Assembly: GCA_963721335.1 (NCBI GenBank)
Contig: CAVRIV010000008.1
Coordinates: forward strand, 930,001-994,000
DNA length: 64,000 bases
From: CAVXDY01 sp963721335
Lineage (GTDB): Bacteria; Actinomycetota; Thermoleophilia; Miltoncostaeales; Miltoncostaeaceae
Reading direction: 5' to 3'
Part shown: positions 18,360 to 26,655 of the stretch, in pieces
Position numbering within the stretch: position 1 is the stretch's first letter
Layout: every line of letters starts with the position of its first letter
The notes under the pieces: model-generated
Seen by the model: only the letters and a program-made list of their open reading frames with translations
What the model was told of the DNA's origin: nothing
The model's database searches: none
Translations under genes and position numbers: made by a program

Positions 18360-20004
18360 CTACTTGATCGTGAGCAGCATCTCGAACGTGGGGGTGTCGC
18401 CGTTGGTGGTCCACGCGGCGATGCTCTTCAGGGGCCGCAGGTTGGGCAGGGTCTCCGGCGAGGCGTCGTCGAAGGCGCCGAACCGCTGCAGCGTCCCGAT
18501 CCCCTCCGTGAGGTTGAGCCAGAAGACGGAGCTGACCGTGTCGGGCATCCCCTCGGTGGCCGCCTGGAAGCCGGCCGAGTCGGCCAGCGGGGACGTCGGG
18601 CTCTGGACCGCGGTGACCGCGGGCACGCTCGTGCCGATGACCGCCAGGTCACCGTCCACGCCGTAGACCGCCCCGGCCTCGGGAGAGAGCGGGAGGCGCC
18701 ATCCCTGGACGCCGTTCGCCAGCGGAACCGGGCTCCACGGGGGAAGCGCCGTGTCCGGGCTGAAGGTCTTGAGCAGGGCGGGCAGCTGCTGCCGGATCGT
18801 GTCGAGCGTCGTCTTGGCGCGCGCACCGTCCTCCACCTTCAGCGCCACGGCCGCGCCCGGGTTGGGCCGGCCGTCGGTGACCACCAGGGCCTGCTCGCCC
18901 GACCCGAGCGCCGCCAGGTCGTCCAGCGAGACGCCCAGGAGGGCCGGAAGCTGGCCGGAGAGGGCCTCGAGCTGCTGGCGCTCCTCCTCGCCCAGGCTCC
19001 CCTGGACCGTCTCGATGACGTTCGCGATCTGCCCGGACACGTCGCTGAAGCCGAGGTAGGCCAGGGCGTCCGACGGCGCGTTGGACGTGAGCGTGGGCGA
19101 GAAGTCGCCGCCCATGGGAAGGCCCTCCGCCCCGTCAACGATGCCCTTGACGCGCACGCCGTCGGGCTCGGCGGCGACCGACGCCGCCACGACCGCGTCC
19201 TGGAAGCCCTCGAGCTGGCCCAGCTGGCCGAGCTGCGGGCTCTGGGCGATCGTCTGGCGCACGAAGCTGCCGACGTCGAGGTAGCCCTGCGCGAAGACCT
19301 CGTCCGGGAGCTTGCCCAGGGCGTCGGTGAACTTGTCCGTGCCCGCGAGGGTCTTGTCGCCACCCGCCTCGTGCGCGTCGAGCGCGGCGAAGAGGGCGGA
19401 CTCGGAGTCGGTGATCACGAGCGCTCCGTCGGTGACGGCGGTCAGCGTGTCGCCGTCCGAGGCCTTGTAGTAGGTCACTCCGTCGTGGTCGCCGGCCGGA
19501 GCGCTCTCCTTCGCCAGCAGCGCGGTGACGGCCTCGTCCTTGCCGTCGGCGATGTCCACGACGCCGACGCCGGTGTCGCTCAGCGCGTCCTCCGCGGCGC
19601 CGGCCGCGCCGGCCGGATCGGTGGTCGTGATGCCGGAGACGTTCGGGACCTTCAGGGCGGCGATCGCCGCGCGCTCACCGAGGAGCGGCTTGACCTCGGT
19701 CTCGAAGTCCACGTCCTCGGACCGGAGCGACTCGTCGATCATCTTCTGCAGCTCGGGATACGCCGGGAAGAGCGCCGCGAGCTTCCCCAGCTGCGTCCAC
19801 TGGGGGCCGTCGAGGTCGGTGGTGACCTCGAAGTAGGCCGGGCTGGTCGAACGGAACGAAACCCGCGACGTCGCCGGGCGCGGAGCCGGTGGACGACGAG
19901 TCGCCGCCGCACCCGGCGACGGCGATGACGGAGGCCGCGACGGCCGTCACGGCGAGGGCCGTGAGACCCCGTGCTCCCCTGCCGCGAATTTTCGATGTGG
20001 CCAT
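18360..20004 (-). CDS. DUF3352-like secreted lipoprotein, frameshifted near 19850
   Basis: This is a predicted lipoprotein of about 547 residues. The start ATG (20004) has GGAGGT upstream. The N-terminus has Lys/Arg residues, a hydrophobic stretch and lipobox VAGC followed by a Gly/Ser-rich linker. The rest (phrases such as VDFETEVKPLLGERAAIAAL) resembles DUF3352 proteins found in Thermoleophilia; their function is unknown. The first 54 codons and the remaining roughly 490 are in different frames. One extra T near 19850 (CCGTTCGACC where CCGTCGACC would read VPSTSPAYFEVT) explains it, and the total length is 3n+1. Treat as one gene with a probable sequencing indel. Confidence 0.75.
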
Positions 20005-20158
20005 CCGGGAAGACCTCCGGGAGTGGGGGTGGGCGTTCACCGACAGTACAACGGCCCTCCGGGATGCCACGGGCGCATCAGTAAAGGGACGGTTCAGGAG
20101 GGAGAGGCCGTTTCCCCATTCCTCGGCGCGTGGCCGCCGCGGCATGAGCGGCCGGGTG

Positions 20159-21556
20159 TCAGCTTCGGGTGCGCACCTCGATCACCAGCGGGACCCCGTC
20201 CATGTCGAACCGCTGGCGCATCTTGTTCTCCAGCCAGAACCCGTAGTCGCGCGTCATCAGCGAGCGGTCGTTCACCTCCAGGCGGAAGCTGGGCGGCGCC
20301 TCGCCCGTCTGCACGAGATAGCGCATCGAGAGGCGCCGGTTGCCCTTCCGCGGACCGGGGCGCTCGGCGGCCAGCTCGCGCAGGAGCTCGTTGAGCACGT
20401 GGGTGGACACCCGCGAGCGGTAGCGCTCCTCCAGCCGCAGCGCCGCCGGCAGCAGGCGGTGGAGCCCCTCCCCCGTCACCGCCGAGCAGACCTCGATCGG
20501 GGGCCGCTGGCGCGACTTGGCGCGCAGGCGGCCCCGCACGTCGTCGAGGTCGGGCTGCGCCAGATCCCACTTGTTCATCACCAGGATCGTCGCGCAGTGG
20601 GCGTGGGCGGCCCGGTCAACCGCCGAGAGGTCGGCCTCCGTGAGCCCCTCGGTGGCGTCGGCCACGACCAGGGCCACGTCGCTGCGCTCGGCCGCCTGGA
20701 TCGCCCGGATCTGGCTGTAGTGCTCGATGCCCTCCCGCATCCGGCCCTTCTTGCGCAGGCCCGCGGTGTCGATGAGCACGACGCGCCGCCCGTCCACCTC
20801 CAGCAGGGTGTCGACCGGGTCCCGGGTGGTGCCCGGGCGGTCGTGCACCACCACCCGCTCCTCTCCGAGGATCGCGTTCAGGATCGAGCTCTTGCCCACG
20901 TTGGGCCGTCCGATGATGCAGATCGCCGGCGCGCGCTCGGCACCGGCCTCGGGACGGACCGCCTCGGGCGCGTCCGGCAGCCGCTCCACGAGGGCGTCCA
21001 GCAGGTCGCCGATCCCTCGTCCGTGCTGGGCCGAGACCGCGTGAACGTCTCCCAGCCCCATCCCGTGGAGGTTCTGAGCCACCGCCTCGGGCTTCCAGTC
21101 GTCGCATTTGTTGGCCACGAGCATGAGGGGGCGCCCGGAGCGCCGGAGCCGCTCGGCCACCTCCATGTCGCCGGCCGTGGGCGCGGTCTGCACGTCGACC
21201 ACGAACAGGACCAGGTCGGCGTCGTCGATCCCCCGCACGGCCTGGGCGGCGACCTGGCGGCCCACGTCGCTGGGATCGGCCTCGTCGATGCCGCCGGTGT
21301 CGACGAGCTGGAACGCGCGGCCGTTCCACTCGGTCCCCGCCTGGCGCCGGTCGCGGGTGACCCCCGGCTGGGCGTCCACGACGGCCTCGCGCCGCCCGGC
21401 GAGGCGGTTGAAGAGGGTTGACTTGCCCACGTTCGGGTAGCCCACGATGGCGACCGTGGGCTGGTCGTCGTCGAGCGTGCTCCCCGTGGCCACGCGCCGG
21501 GGCCGGGCACGCGCGCGGGCCTTGGCGTCGCGGGCGTCGCCGTCGACGTCAGCCAT
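20159..21556 (-). CDS. der: ribosome-assembly GTPase Der (EngA)
   Basis: Der is a double GTPase needed for 50S subunit maturation. The 465-residue protein has a first G domain with GYPNVGKST, DTGG and NKCD, a second with GRPNVGKSS, DTAG and MNKWD, and a C-terminal KH-like domain ending in MDGVPLVIEVRTRS. It has a basic N-terminal extension of about 30 residues. The ATG at 21556 overlaps plsC by 8 bp. It is the last gene of aroA-cmk-plsC-der, an arrangement close to the usual cmk-plsC-der. Confidence 0.96.
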   Translation of the reverse strand: MADVDGDARDAKARARARPRRVATGSTLDDDQPTVAIVGYPNVGKSTLFNRLAGRREAVVDAQPGVTRDRRQAGTEWNGRAFQLVDTGGIDEADPSDVGRQVAAQAVRGIDDADLVLFVVDVQTAPTAGDMEVAERLRRSGRPLMLVANKCDDWKPEAVAQNLHGMGLGDVHAVSAQHGRGIGDLLDALVERLPDAPEAVRPEAGAERAPAICIIGRPNVGKSSILNAILGEERVVVHDRPGTTRDPVDTLLEVDGRRVVLIDTAGLRKKGRMREGIEHYSQIRAIQAAERSDVALVVADATEGLTEADLSAVDRAAHAHCATILVMNKWDLAQPDLDDVRGRLRAKSRQRPPIEVCSAVTGEGLHRLLPAALRLEERYRSRVSTHVLNELLRELAAERPGPRKGNRRLSMRYLVQTGEAPPSFRLEVNDRSLMTRDYGFWLENKMRQRFDMDGVPLVIEVRTRS

Positions 21557-22208
21557 CGCCGTGCACCGGGGGGTCCTGAGCCGGGCCGCCCACCCGCGGA
21601 AGCAGCGCGGCCACCCCCGCCATCATCCGGTCGACGGCCACCTGGGCGCGCACGCTGCGCGGCCCCCCCTCGAGGTCCGAGAGGTCGATCGGGGGGCCGA
21701 ACGTCACACGCGCCGGGCCGGTCCAGCGCTGGGTGCCCCAGATGGCCGCCGGGACGACCGTCACGCCGGGCTCCAGGCCGAGCGACCCGGCCCCGGGGAG
21801 CCCGGGGTGCAGCCGCCCGTCCGGGTGGCGCGTGCCCTCGGGGAACATCAGCAGCAGGTCGCCGCGGCGCAGGACCTCCCGCGCCAGGCGCATCGCGCGC
21901 CGGTCGGCGCCGCCCCGGGCCACGGGGAAGGCTCCGAGCCGGTAGACGCAGCGGCCGAGCCCGCGGATGCCGAAGAGCTCCAGCTTCGCCATGTAGTAGG
22001 TCTTGCGGGGCAGGGCGGAGACGCCGAGCGTGGGAGGATCGAGCTCGGAGACGTGGTTGCACACCACGAGCACCGGGCCCTGCGCGGGGATGTTCTCGCG
22101 CCCGCGGACGCGCAGCCGCAGGACGCCGCGCACGAAGGGCACCAGCGCCACGTGGCCCGCCGCCCACCAGCGCCGGGTGATCCGCGGGGCGAGGTCGAGG
22201 TCGATCAT
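21549..22208 (-). CDS. plsC: 1-acyl-sn-glycerol-3-phosphate acyltransferase
   Basis: This membrane-associated acyltransferase makes phosphatidic acid. The 219-residue protein has NHVSELD (the HX4D catalytic motif), a substrate-binding FPEGTRHPDG motif (EGT) and a hydrophobic N-terminal segment. The ATG at 22208 overlaps the cmk stop by 4 bp; the open frame above it lies within cmk. The neighbours cmk and der are the classical context. Confidence 0.92.
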   Translation of the reverse strand: MIDLDLAPRITRRWWAAGHVALVPFVRGVLRLRVRGRENIPAQGPVLVVCNHVSELDPPTLGVSALPRKTYYMAKLELFGIRGLGRCVYRLGAFPVARGGADRRAMRLAREVLRRGDLLLMFPEGTRHPDGRLHPGLPGAGSLGLEPGVTVVPAAIWGTQRWTGPARVTFGPPIDLSDLEGGPRSVRAQVAVDRMMAGVAALLPRVGGPAQDPPVHGDG

Positions 22209-22876
22209 GCGCTCGCCGCCCGCTGGGCCTCGACGAGGCGCACGACCTGCTCCACCACGTCGTCGGCCTCCATCTCGGAGGAATCGATGACGACCGCTCC
22301 CGGGGCCACGCGCAGGGGGCTCGTCTCCCGGGTGGTGTCGAGGTGGTCGCGGCGCCGCACGTCCTCGAGCACGGTCGGCTCGTCGAGATCCACCCCGCGG
22401 GCGGCCAGCTCGGCGCGGCGGCGGCGGGCGCGCTCCTCGAGGGAGGCCGTCAGGAAGACCTTGAGGTCGGCCCCGGGACACACCACGGTGCCCACGTCGC
22501 GGCCGTCGGACACCCACGCGCCGCTCGACAGCAGCGCCCGCTGGGCGGCCACCATCTCCTCCCGCACGCCCGGGTGGGCCGAGACCTCCGAGACCCGGCT
22601 GCTCACCTCGGGCAGCCGGATCGCCTCGGTCACGTCCTCGCCGTCCACGCGCACGCGGTCGCCGTCGCGCGTGGGCTCGATGGCCATCGGCACGTCCCGC
22701 GCCAGGGCGGCCAGCGAGGGCCCGTCGGAGGGGTCCACTCCCCGCTGCAGCGCGAGCCAGGTGAGCCCGCGGTACATCGCCCCGGTGTCGAGGTAGGCCA
22801 GGCCCAGGCGGCGGGCCACCCCCCGCGCGACCGTGCTCTTGCCCGCGCCGGCGGGCCCGTCGATGGCCACGATCAC
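22205..22876 (-). CDS. cmk: cytidylate kinase
   Basis: Cmk phosphorylates CMP and dCMP. The 223-residue protein has P-loop GPAGAGKST (8-16), YLDTGAMYRGLTW, the SDGRDVGTVV nucleoside-binding segment and a LID region RRRAELAARG. The start is GTG at 22876, overlapping the aroA stop (GTGA). Confidence 0.96.
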   Translation of the reverse strand: MIVAIDGPAGAGKSTVARGVARRLGLAYLDTGAMYRGLTWLALQRGVDPSDGPSLAALARDVPMAIEPTRDGDRVRVDGEDVTEAIRLPEVSSRVSEVSAHPGVREEMVAAQRALLSSGAWVSDGRDVGTVVCPGADLKVFLTASLEERARRRRAELAARGVDLDEPTVLEDVRRRDHLDTTRETSPLRVAPGAVVIDSSEMEADDVVEQVVRLVEAQRAASA

Positions 22877-24177
22877 GCCGCCACCGCCCCCAGGTCGGCG
22901 AGGTCGCGGGCAAAGCCGGGGTACGAGACGCCGACGGCCTCGAAGCCCCCCACCCCCACCCCCTCGACGCTCGCGAGGCCCGCCACCGCGCCCAGCATGG
23001 CCAGCCGGTGATCGCCCACGGCCTCCATGTCGCCGCCCGGCAGCCGGCCCGCGCCGTGAACCTCGAAGCCGTCCTCGCGCGCGGTGGCGCGCGCGCCCAT
23101 CGCGGTCAGGGCGGCGACGACCGAGGCGATGCGATCGCTCTCCTTCACGCGCAGCTCGGCCGCCCCGCGCACGATCGTGGTCCCGCGCGCGAGGGCGCCC
23201 AGGAGGCCCACCAGCGGGAGCTCGTCGATCATCGACACGACCTCCTCCGGCGCGACCTCGGTGGCGGAGAGGGCGTCGCAGCGGCTCACCACGAGCGTCC
23301 CGGCCGGCTCGCCCGCGACCGGCGGCTCCGGCTCCTCGCGCACGTCCACGCCCATCCGGCGCATCACGCCCAGCAGCCCCGTGCGCCGCGGGTTGAGGTT
23401 GACCCCGGGGAGGCGCACCTCGGGGTCGCCCAGCAGCGCGCCGGCCACGAGGTGGGGGGCCGCGGACGAGAAATCGCCGGGCACCTGGAGGTCGGGGAGG
23501 GCGATCGAGTCGACCGGGCCCCGCAGGCCCACCGCGCCCCCCTCCCGCATCAGCACGACGCCCGCGGCCTCGAGCATCCGCTCCGTGTGGTCGCGCGAGG
23601 GCGACGGCTCGTGCACCCAGGTCTCCCCCTCGGCGAAGAGCCCGGCCAGCAGGAGGCAGCTCTTGACCTGCGCGCTCGCCACCTCCTGGCGGTGCTCGAT
23701 CCCGCGCAGCGGCGCGCCGCCGCTCACCACGAGGGGGGGCGTGCCGCCGGGCGCCGTGAACACCGCGGCGCCCATCGCGCGCAGGGGCCGCGCGATCCGG
23801 GTCATGGGACGGCCGCGCAGGGAGTCGTCGCCGTCGAGCACCACGTGCTGCGCGGCCTGGCCCACCAGCAGGCCCGCCACCAGGCGCATCAGGGTGCCCG
23901 CGTTGACGCAGTCGATCGCCGGCGGCGGCCGCAGGCCCCTCAGCCCGAGGCCGCCGAGCACGAGGGTGCCGCCGAGGTGGCCCTCGGCCGGCACGCCACA
24001 GGCCTCCACGGCGTGGAGGGTGGCACCGGTGTCGGCCGAGTCCAGCGGCCCCCCGATCGTGACCTCGCGATCGGAGATCGCCGACAGGAGCAGCGCACGG
24101 TGGGTCAGCGACTTGTCCGACGGCACCCTGACGGTGCCGCGGAGCGCAGGGACCGGTGCCACGCGCACGACCGCCAT
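22873..24177 (-). CDS. aroA: 3-phosphoshikimate 1-carboxyvinyltransferase (EPSP synthase)
   Basis: AroA makes 5-enolpyruvylshikimate 3-phosphate, the sixth shikimate step. The 434-residue protein has PSDKSLTHRALLL with the conserved Lys, NAGTLMRL in the phosphoenolpyruvate/glyphosate loop, QVKSCLLLAGL, RDHTERML and RVKESDRI. The ATG at 24177 is preceded by a -10 hexamer TACTCT six bases upstream, so it heads the operon aroA-cmk-plsC-der as a leaderless message. Confidence 0.96.
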   Translation of the reverse strand: MAVVRVAPVPALRGTVRVPSDKSLTHRALLLSAISDREVTIGGPLDSADTGATLHAVEACGVPAEGHLGGTLVLGGLGLRGLRPPPAIDCVNAGTLMRLVAGLLVGQAAQHVVLDGDDSLRGRPMTRIARPLRAMGAAVFTAPGGTPPLVVSGGAPLRGIEHRQEVASAQVKSCLLLAGLFAEGETWVHEPSPSRDHTERMLEAAGVVLMREGGAVGLRGPVDSIALPDLQVPGDFSSAAPHLVAGALLGDPEVRLPGVNLNPRRTGLLGVMRRMGVDVREEPEPPVAGEPAGTLVVSRCDALSATEVAPEEVVSMIDELPLVGLLGALARGTTIVRGAAELRVKESDRIASVVAALTAMGARATAREDGFEVHGAGRLPGGDMEAVGDHRLAMLGAVAGLASVEGVGVGGFEAVGVSYPGFARDLADLGAVAA

Positions 24178-24183
24178 GGGAAG

Positions 24184-24189
24184 AGAGTA
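24184..24189 (-). promoter_or_regulatory. -10 box of aroA operon (leaderless)
   Basis: TACTCT on the minus strand is six bases from the aroA ATG. Confidence 0.45.
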
Positions 24190-24198
24190 GTGCTTCGG

Positions 24199-25146
24199 TC
24201 AGTGCGGGAGCGCCTGCGGGCTCACCGAGCGCGCCACCCGCAGGGCGACCTCCTCGCCCCCCGGCACGCCGCGGATCTGCAGGCCGAACGCGCGCTCGGG
24301 CGTCTCCCAGACCAGCGTCACCAGGCCGCGGCCTCGCAGCACGCCGCTCACCGGGCCCACCGGCACCTCGCGCGCGTCGCGGCCGCCGGTGTCCGGGCTC
24401 GCCAGCGGCGCCGGAGCCTGGCGCATCAGCACGCGGGCCGCCTCCCCCCCGGTCCACGCGATGACGATCGCGGGCGGCGCCGCGGGGTAGGCGACATCCG
24501 GCTCCACCCGGGGGCGACCGCGCTCGAGCCCGGCGGGCATCCACGAGGGCAGCCAGGGGACGTAGCCGGCCTCGAAGGCCGCCTCGGGGAGGCCGGGGGT
24601 CCAGCGCCCCGCGCCGATGCCCGCGGCCATGCCGTGGGTGGCGCCGATGCGCCCGCTCACGGCCGAGCCGTCGAAGCGCAGCTCGGACACCCCCGCACGC
24701 GCCAGGCGGCCGATCGGCTCACCCGAGGGATCGAGCGCGTCCACCGCGATGACGGGCACCTCCGGCGGCAGCCGCACCAGCGCCAGGCCCTCCTCGCCCA
24801 CCGGCGTCGCCGCCGGCTCGTCCTCGCTCGCCAGGACCGGCCGCACGGAGGCGGCCTCGGGCGCGAGGCGGGCCACGAGCACCCGGTCGGCCGGGAGCCC
24901 GGGGACGTCCAGCGCGACGGCGGCGGCCACCACCGGGCGCCAGCGGCTGGGGCGCCCGGGCGGACAGGCCACGCGGGCGATCACCCGGCCGCCGCGGTCC
25001 ACCCAGGCCACGCGCGCGGCCGGCGGGTCGCCGGCCAGCGACGCGGCCACGATCACCTCGTCGTCCGGCCCGGCGAGGGCGTGGGGCACCGGATGCCCCA
25101 GCGCGCCCGCGGCGATCTCGCGGGCCCGCCGCGCGTTCTCGTCCAT
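24199..25146 (-). CDS. hypothetical protein
   Basis: I do not recognise this 315-residue protein. From the ATG at 25146 (MDENARRAREIAAG) it has a first half of regular strand-rich segments with many Val/Ala/Arg, and a Gly/Ala segment around 160-180. A C-terminal part has APAIVIAWTGGEAARVLM and SGVLRGRGLVTLVWE, reminiscent of the small beta domains that bind or sense cell-envelope components in anti-sigma-like proteins, but no motif decides it. No signal peptide or membrane helix is evident. It lies 21 bp upstream of aroA on the same strand and is divergent from a zinc-ribbon mini-gene. A start at 25164 is possible. Confidence 0.6.
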   Translation of the reverse strand: MDENARRAREIAAGALGHPVPHALAGPDDEVIVAASLAGDPPAARVAWVDRGGRVIARVACPPGRPSRWRPVVAAAVALDVPGLPADRVLVARLAPEAASVRPVLASEDEPAATPVGEEGLALVRLPPEVPVIAVDALDPSGEPIGRLARAGVSELRFDGSAVSGRIGATHGMAAGIGAGRWTPGLPEAAFEAGYVPWLPSWMPAGLERGRPRVEPDVAYPAAPPAIVIAWTGGEAARVLMRQAPAPLASPDTGGRDAREVPVGPVSGVLRGRGLVTLVWETPERAFGLQIRGVPGGEEVALRVARSVSPQALPH

Positions 25147-25208
25147 CACGGCATCACACCACACCGCCGGGCACCGGTCCGTCCGGGGGCCGGGTCATCC
25201 TGCGCCGC

Positions 25209-25355
25209 ATGAACCCCTTCACGTGCCACCTGTGCGACGAGGAGATCCCCGAGGGCGGCGAGCTGTGGCTCGCGCCCGCGGACGGCCGGGCCGACGAGGA
25301 GGACGGAGAGCCCCACTGCCCGGAGTGCGCGGGCCCGGTCGGCCTGGCGGCGTAG
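25209..25355 (+). CDS. small zinc-ribbon protein, 48 residues
   Basis: The protein begins MNPFTCHLCDEEIPEGGELW and ends with EPHCPECAGPVGLAA. Two CxxC pairs about 30 residues apart make a zinc ribbon, with an acidic spacer (ADEEDGE). It is too short for an enzyme; likely a structural zinc protein or adaptor of unknown partner. CATCCT seven bases before the ATG fits a leaderless -10. Its TAG stop (25353-25355) forms the first three bases of the -10 hexamer TAGCCT of the next gene, which starts 10 bp later. Confidence 0.65.
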   Translation: MNPFTCHLCDEEIPEGGELWLAPADGRADEEDGEPHCPECAGPVGLAA

Positions 25356-25358
25356 CCT
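25353..25358 (+). promoter_or_regulatory. -10 box of the alpha/beta hydrolase gene (leaderless)
   Basis: TAGCCT is seven bases from the ATG at 25366 and overlaps the stop codon of the zinc-ribbon gene. Confidence 0.4.
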
Positions 25359-25365
25359 CCCGGAC

Positions 25366-26196
25366 ATGACGACCGAGGCCGGGGCGCCCGAGCCGCTCGA
25401 GGTGGTGCGCGGCCCGGTGACCCTCTCCGGCGAGGCGTCGGGTTCGGGTCCGGCCGTGCTCCTGCTGCACGGCCTCACGGCGACGCGCCGGTACGTCGTG
25501 CACGGCTCGCGCGCCATCGAACGCGCCGGGCACCGCGTCATCGCCTTCGACGCGCGGGGGCACGGCCTCTCGTCGCCCGCCGGAGGGCCGGGCGACTACA
25601 CCTACGAGGAGCTGGTCGCCGACGCCGTCGGCCTTCTCGACGCCCTCGACGTGGAGCGCGCGGCGCTGGTGGGCCAGTCGATGGGCTCCGCCACGGCGGT
25701 CGCCCTGGCGCTGCGCCATCCGCAGCGGGTCTCGGCGCTGGCCGTGGTCACCCCCGCGCACCTCGGCCGTCCGAGCCGGGACCTGGACCACTGGGATGCC
25801 CTGGCCGATGGGCTGCAGAGCGGCGGTCCGGACGGCTTCCTGGCGGCGCTCGAGCCCCTGTCGGTCGGTGAGCGCTGGCGCGAGACCGTGCGCTCGGTCA
25901 TCCGCCAGCGGCTGGCCCGGCACGCGCACCCCGCCGCCGTGGCCGACGCCCTGCGGGGCATCCCCCGCACCGCCGCCTTCGACGGGATGGACGCGCTCGA
26001 TCACCTGGCCGTGCCGACGCTCATCGTGGGGAGCCGCGACGACGTCGACCCCGGTCATCCCCTCGCGGTCGCCGAGGAGTACGCGGAGCGCATCCCGGGC
26101 GCGCGCCTGGTGGTGGAGGACGAGGGCGAGTCGCCGCTCGCGTGGCGCGGTGGCGCGCTCTCGAAGGAGGTGCTCGGGCTCCTCGCCCAGACGTGA
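25366..26196 (+). CDS. alpha/beta hydrolase
   Basis: This is a cytoplasmic alpha/beta-hydrolase of 276 residues with an oxyanion segment LLLHGLTATRR, FDARGHGLSS, the nucleophile elbow GQSMGSA and an acid loop GSRDDVDPGHP. The position where the catalytic His normally lies reads EDEGESPLAWRGGALS, with no His in the expected loop. Either the triad is non-standard or His in GHP serves. The natural substrate is unknown; esterase or lipase-like activity is only a family default. It lies 10 bp after the zinc-ribbon gene. Confidence 0.85.
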   Translation: MTTEAGAPEPLEVVRGPVTLSGEASGSGPAVLLLHGLTATRRYVVHGSRAIERAGHRVIAFDARGHGLSSPAGGPGDYTYEELVADAVGLLDALDVERAALVGQSMGSATAVALALRHPQRVSALAVVTPAHLGRPSRDLDHWDALADGLQSGGPDGFLAALEPLSVGERWRETVRSVIRQRLARHAHPAAVADALRGIPRTAAFDGMDALDHLAVPTLIVGSRDDVDPGHPLAVAEEYAERIPGARLVVEDEGESPLAWRGGALSKEVLGLLAQT

Positions 26197-26229
26197 CCGT
26201 GCGTGACACCCGAAGGTTGCGGCGGCCGC

Positions 26230-26256
26230 TGTCGATTTTCGGAGCCCGGGCGCGTC
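26230..26256 (+). promoter_or_regulatory. candidate ECF42-type promoter
   Basis: TGTCGA (26230-26235), a 17-base spacer and CGTC (26253-26256) match the -35 TGTCGA / -10 CG(A/T)C pattern I recall for ECF42-group sigma factors. It lies 49-75 bases upstream of the YciI start and so would drive the yciI-sigma pair autogenously. Confidence 0.6.
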
Positions 26257-26304
26257 TACTTGGTGAGGGCGGACGCCGGGTCCGCCGCGAGCCGGGAGGA
26301 CACG

Positions 26305-26655
26305 ATGCGCTACATGCTCTTGCTCTACGACGACGAGGCCGCGTGGACGGACGTGAGTGAGGAGGAAGGGGCGGCCGAGATGGCCAAGTGGACCGCCTAC
26401 ACGGAGGCGATCTCCGCCGAGGGGATCATGCGCGGCGGGGACGCGCTGCAGCTCACCGCGTCGGCCACCACCGTGCGCGTGCGCGACGGCGAGACGCAGC
26501 TCACCGACGGGCCGTTCGCCGAGACCCGGGAGCAGCTCGGGGGCTTCTACATCATCGAGTGCGACACGCTCGACCAGGCGATCGACGCCGCCGCCCGCAT
26601 CCCGAGCGTCGGGCGCGGCAGCGTCGAGGTGCGCCCGATCATGGAGTTCACCTGA
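26305..26655 (+). CDS. YciI-related (DGPF domain) protein
   Basis: This is a 116-residue ferredoxin-like-fold protein starting MRYMLLLYDDEAAW with the family motif TDGPFAETREQLGGFYI at about 74-90. DGPF proteins are the standard genomic partners of ECF42 sigma factors; their biochemical role is unsettled. The ATG at 26305 has GGGAGGA upstream. The stop overlaps the presumed CTG start of the sigma factor gene, showing tight coupling. Confidence 0.9.
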   Translation: MRYMLLLYDDEAAWTDVSEEEGAAEMAKWTAYTEAISAEGIMRGGDALQLTASATTVRVRDGETQLTDGPFAETREQLGGFYIIECDTLDQAIDAAARIPSVGRGSVEVRPIMEFT

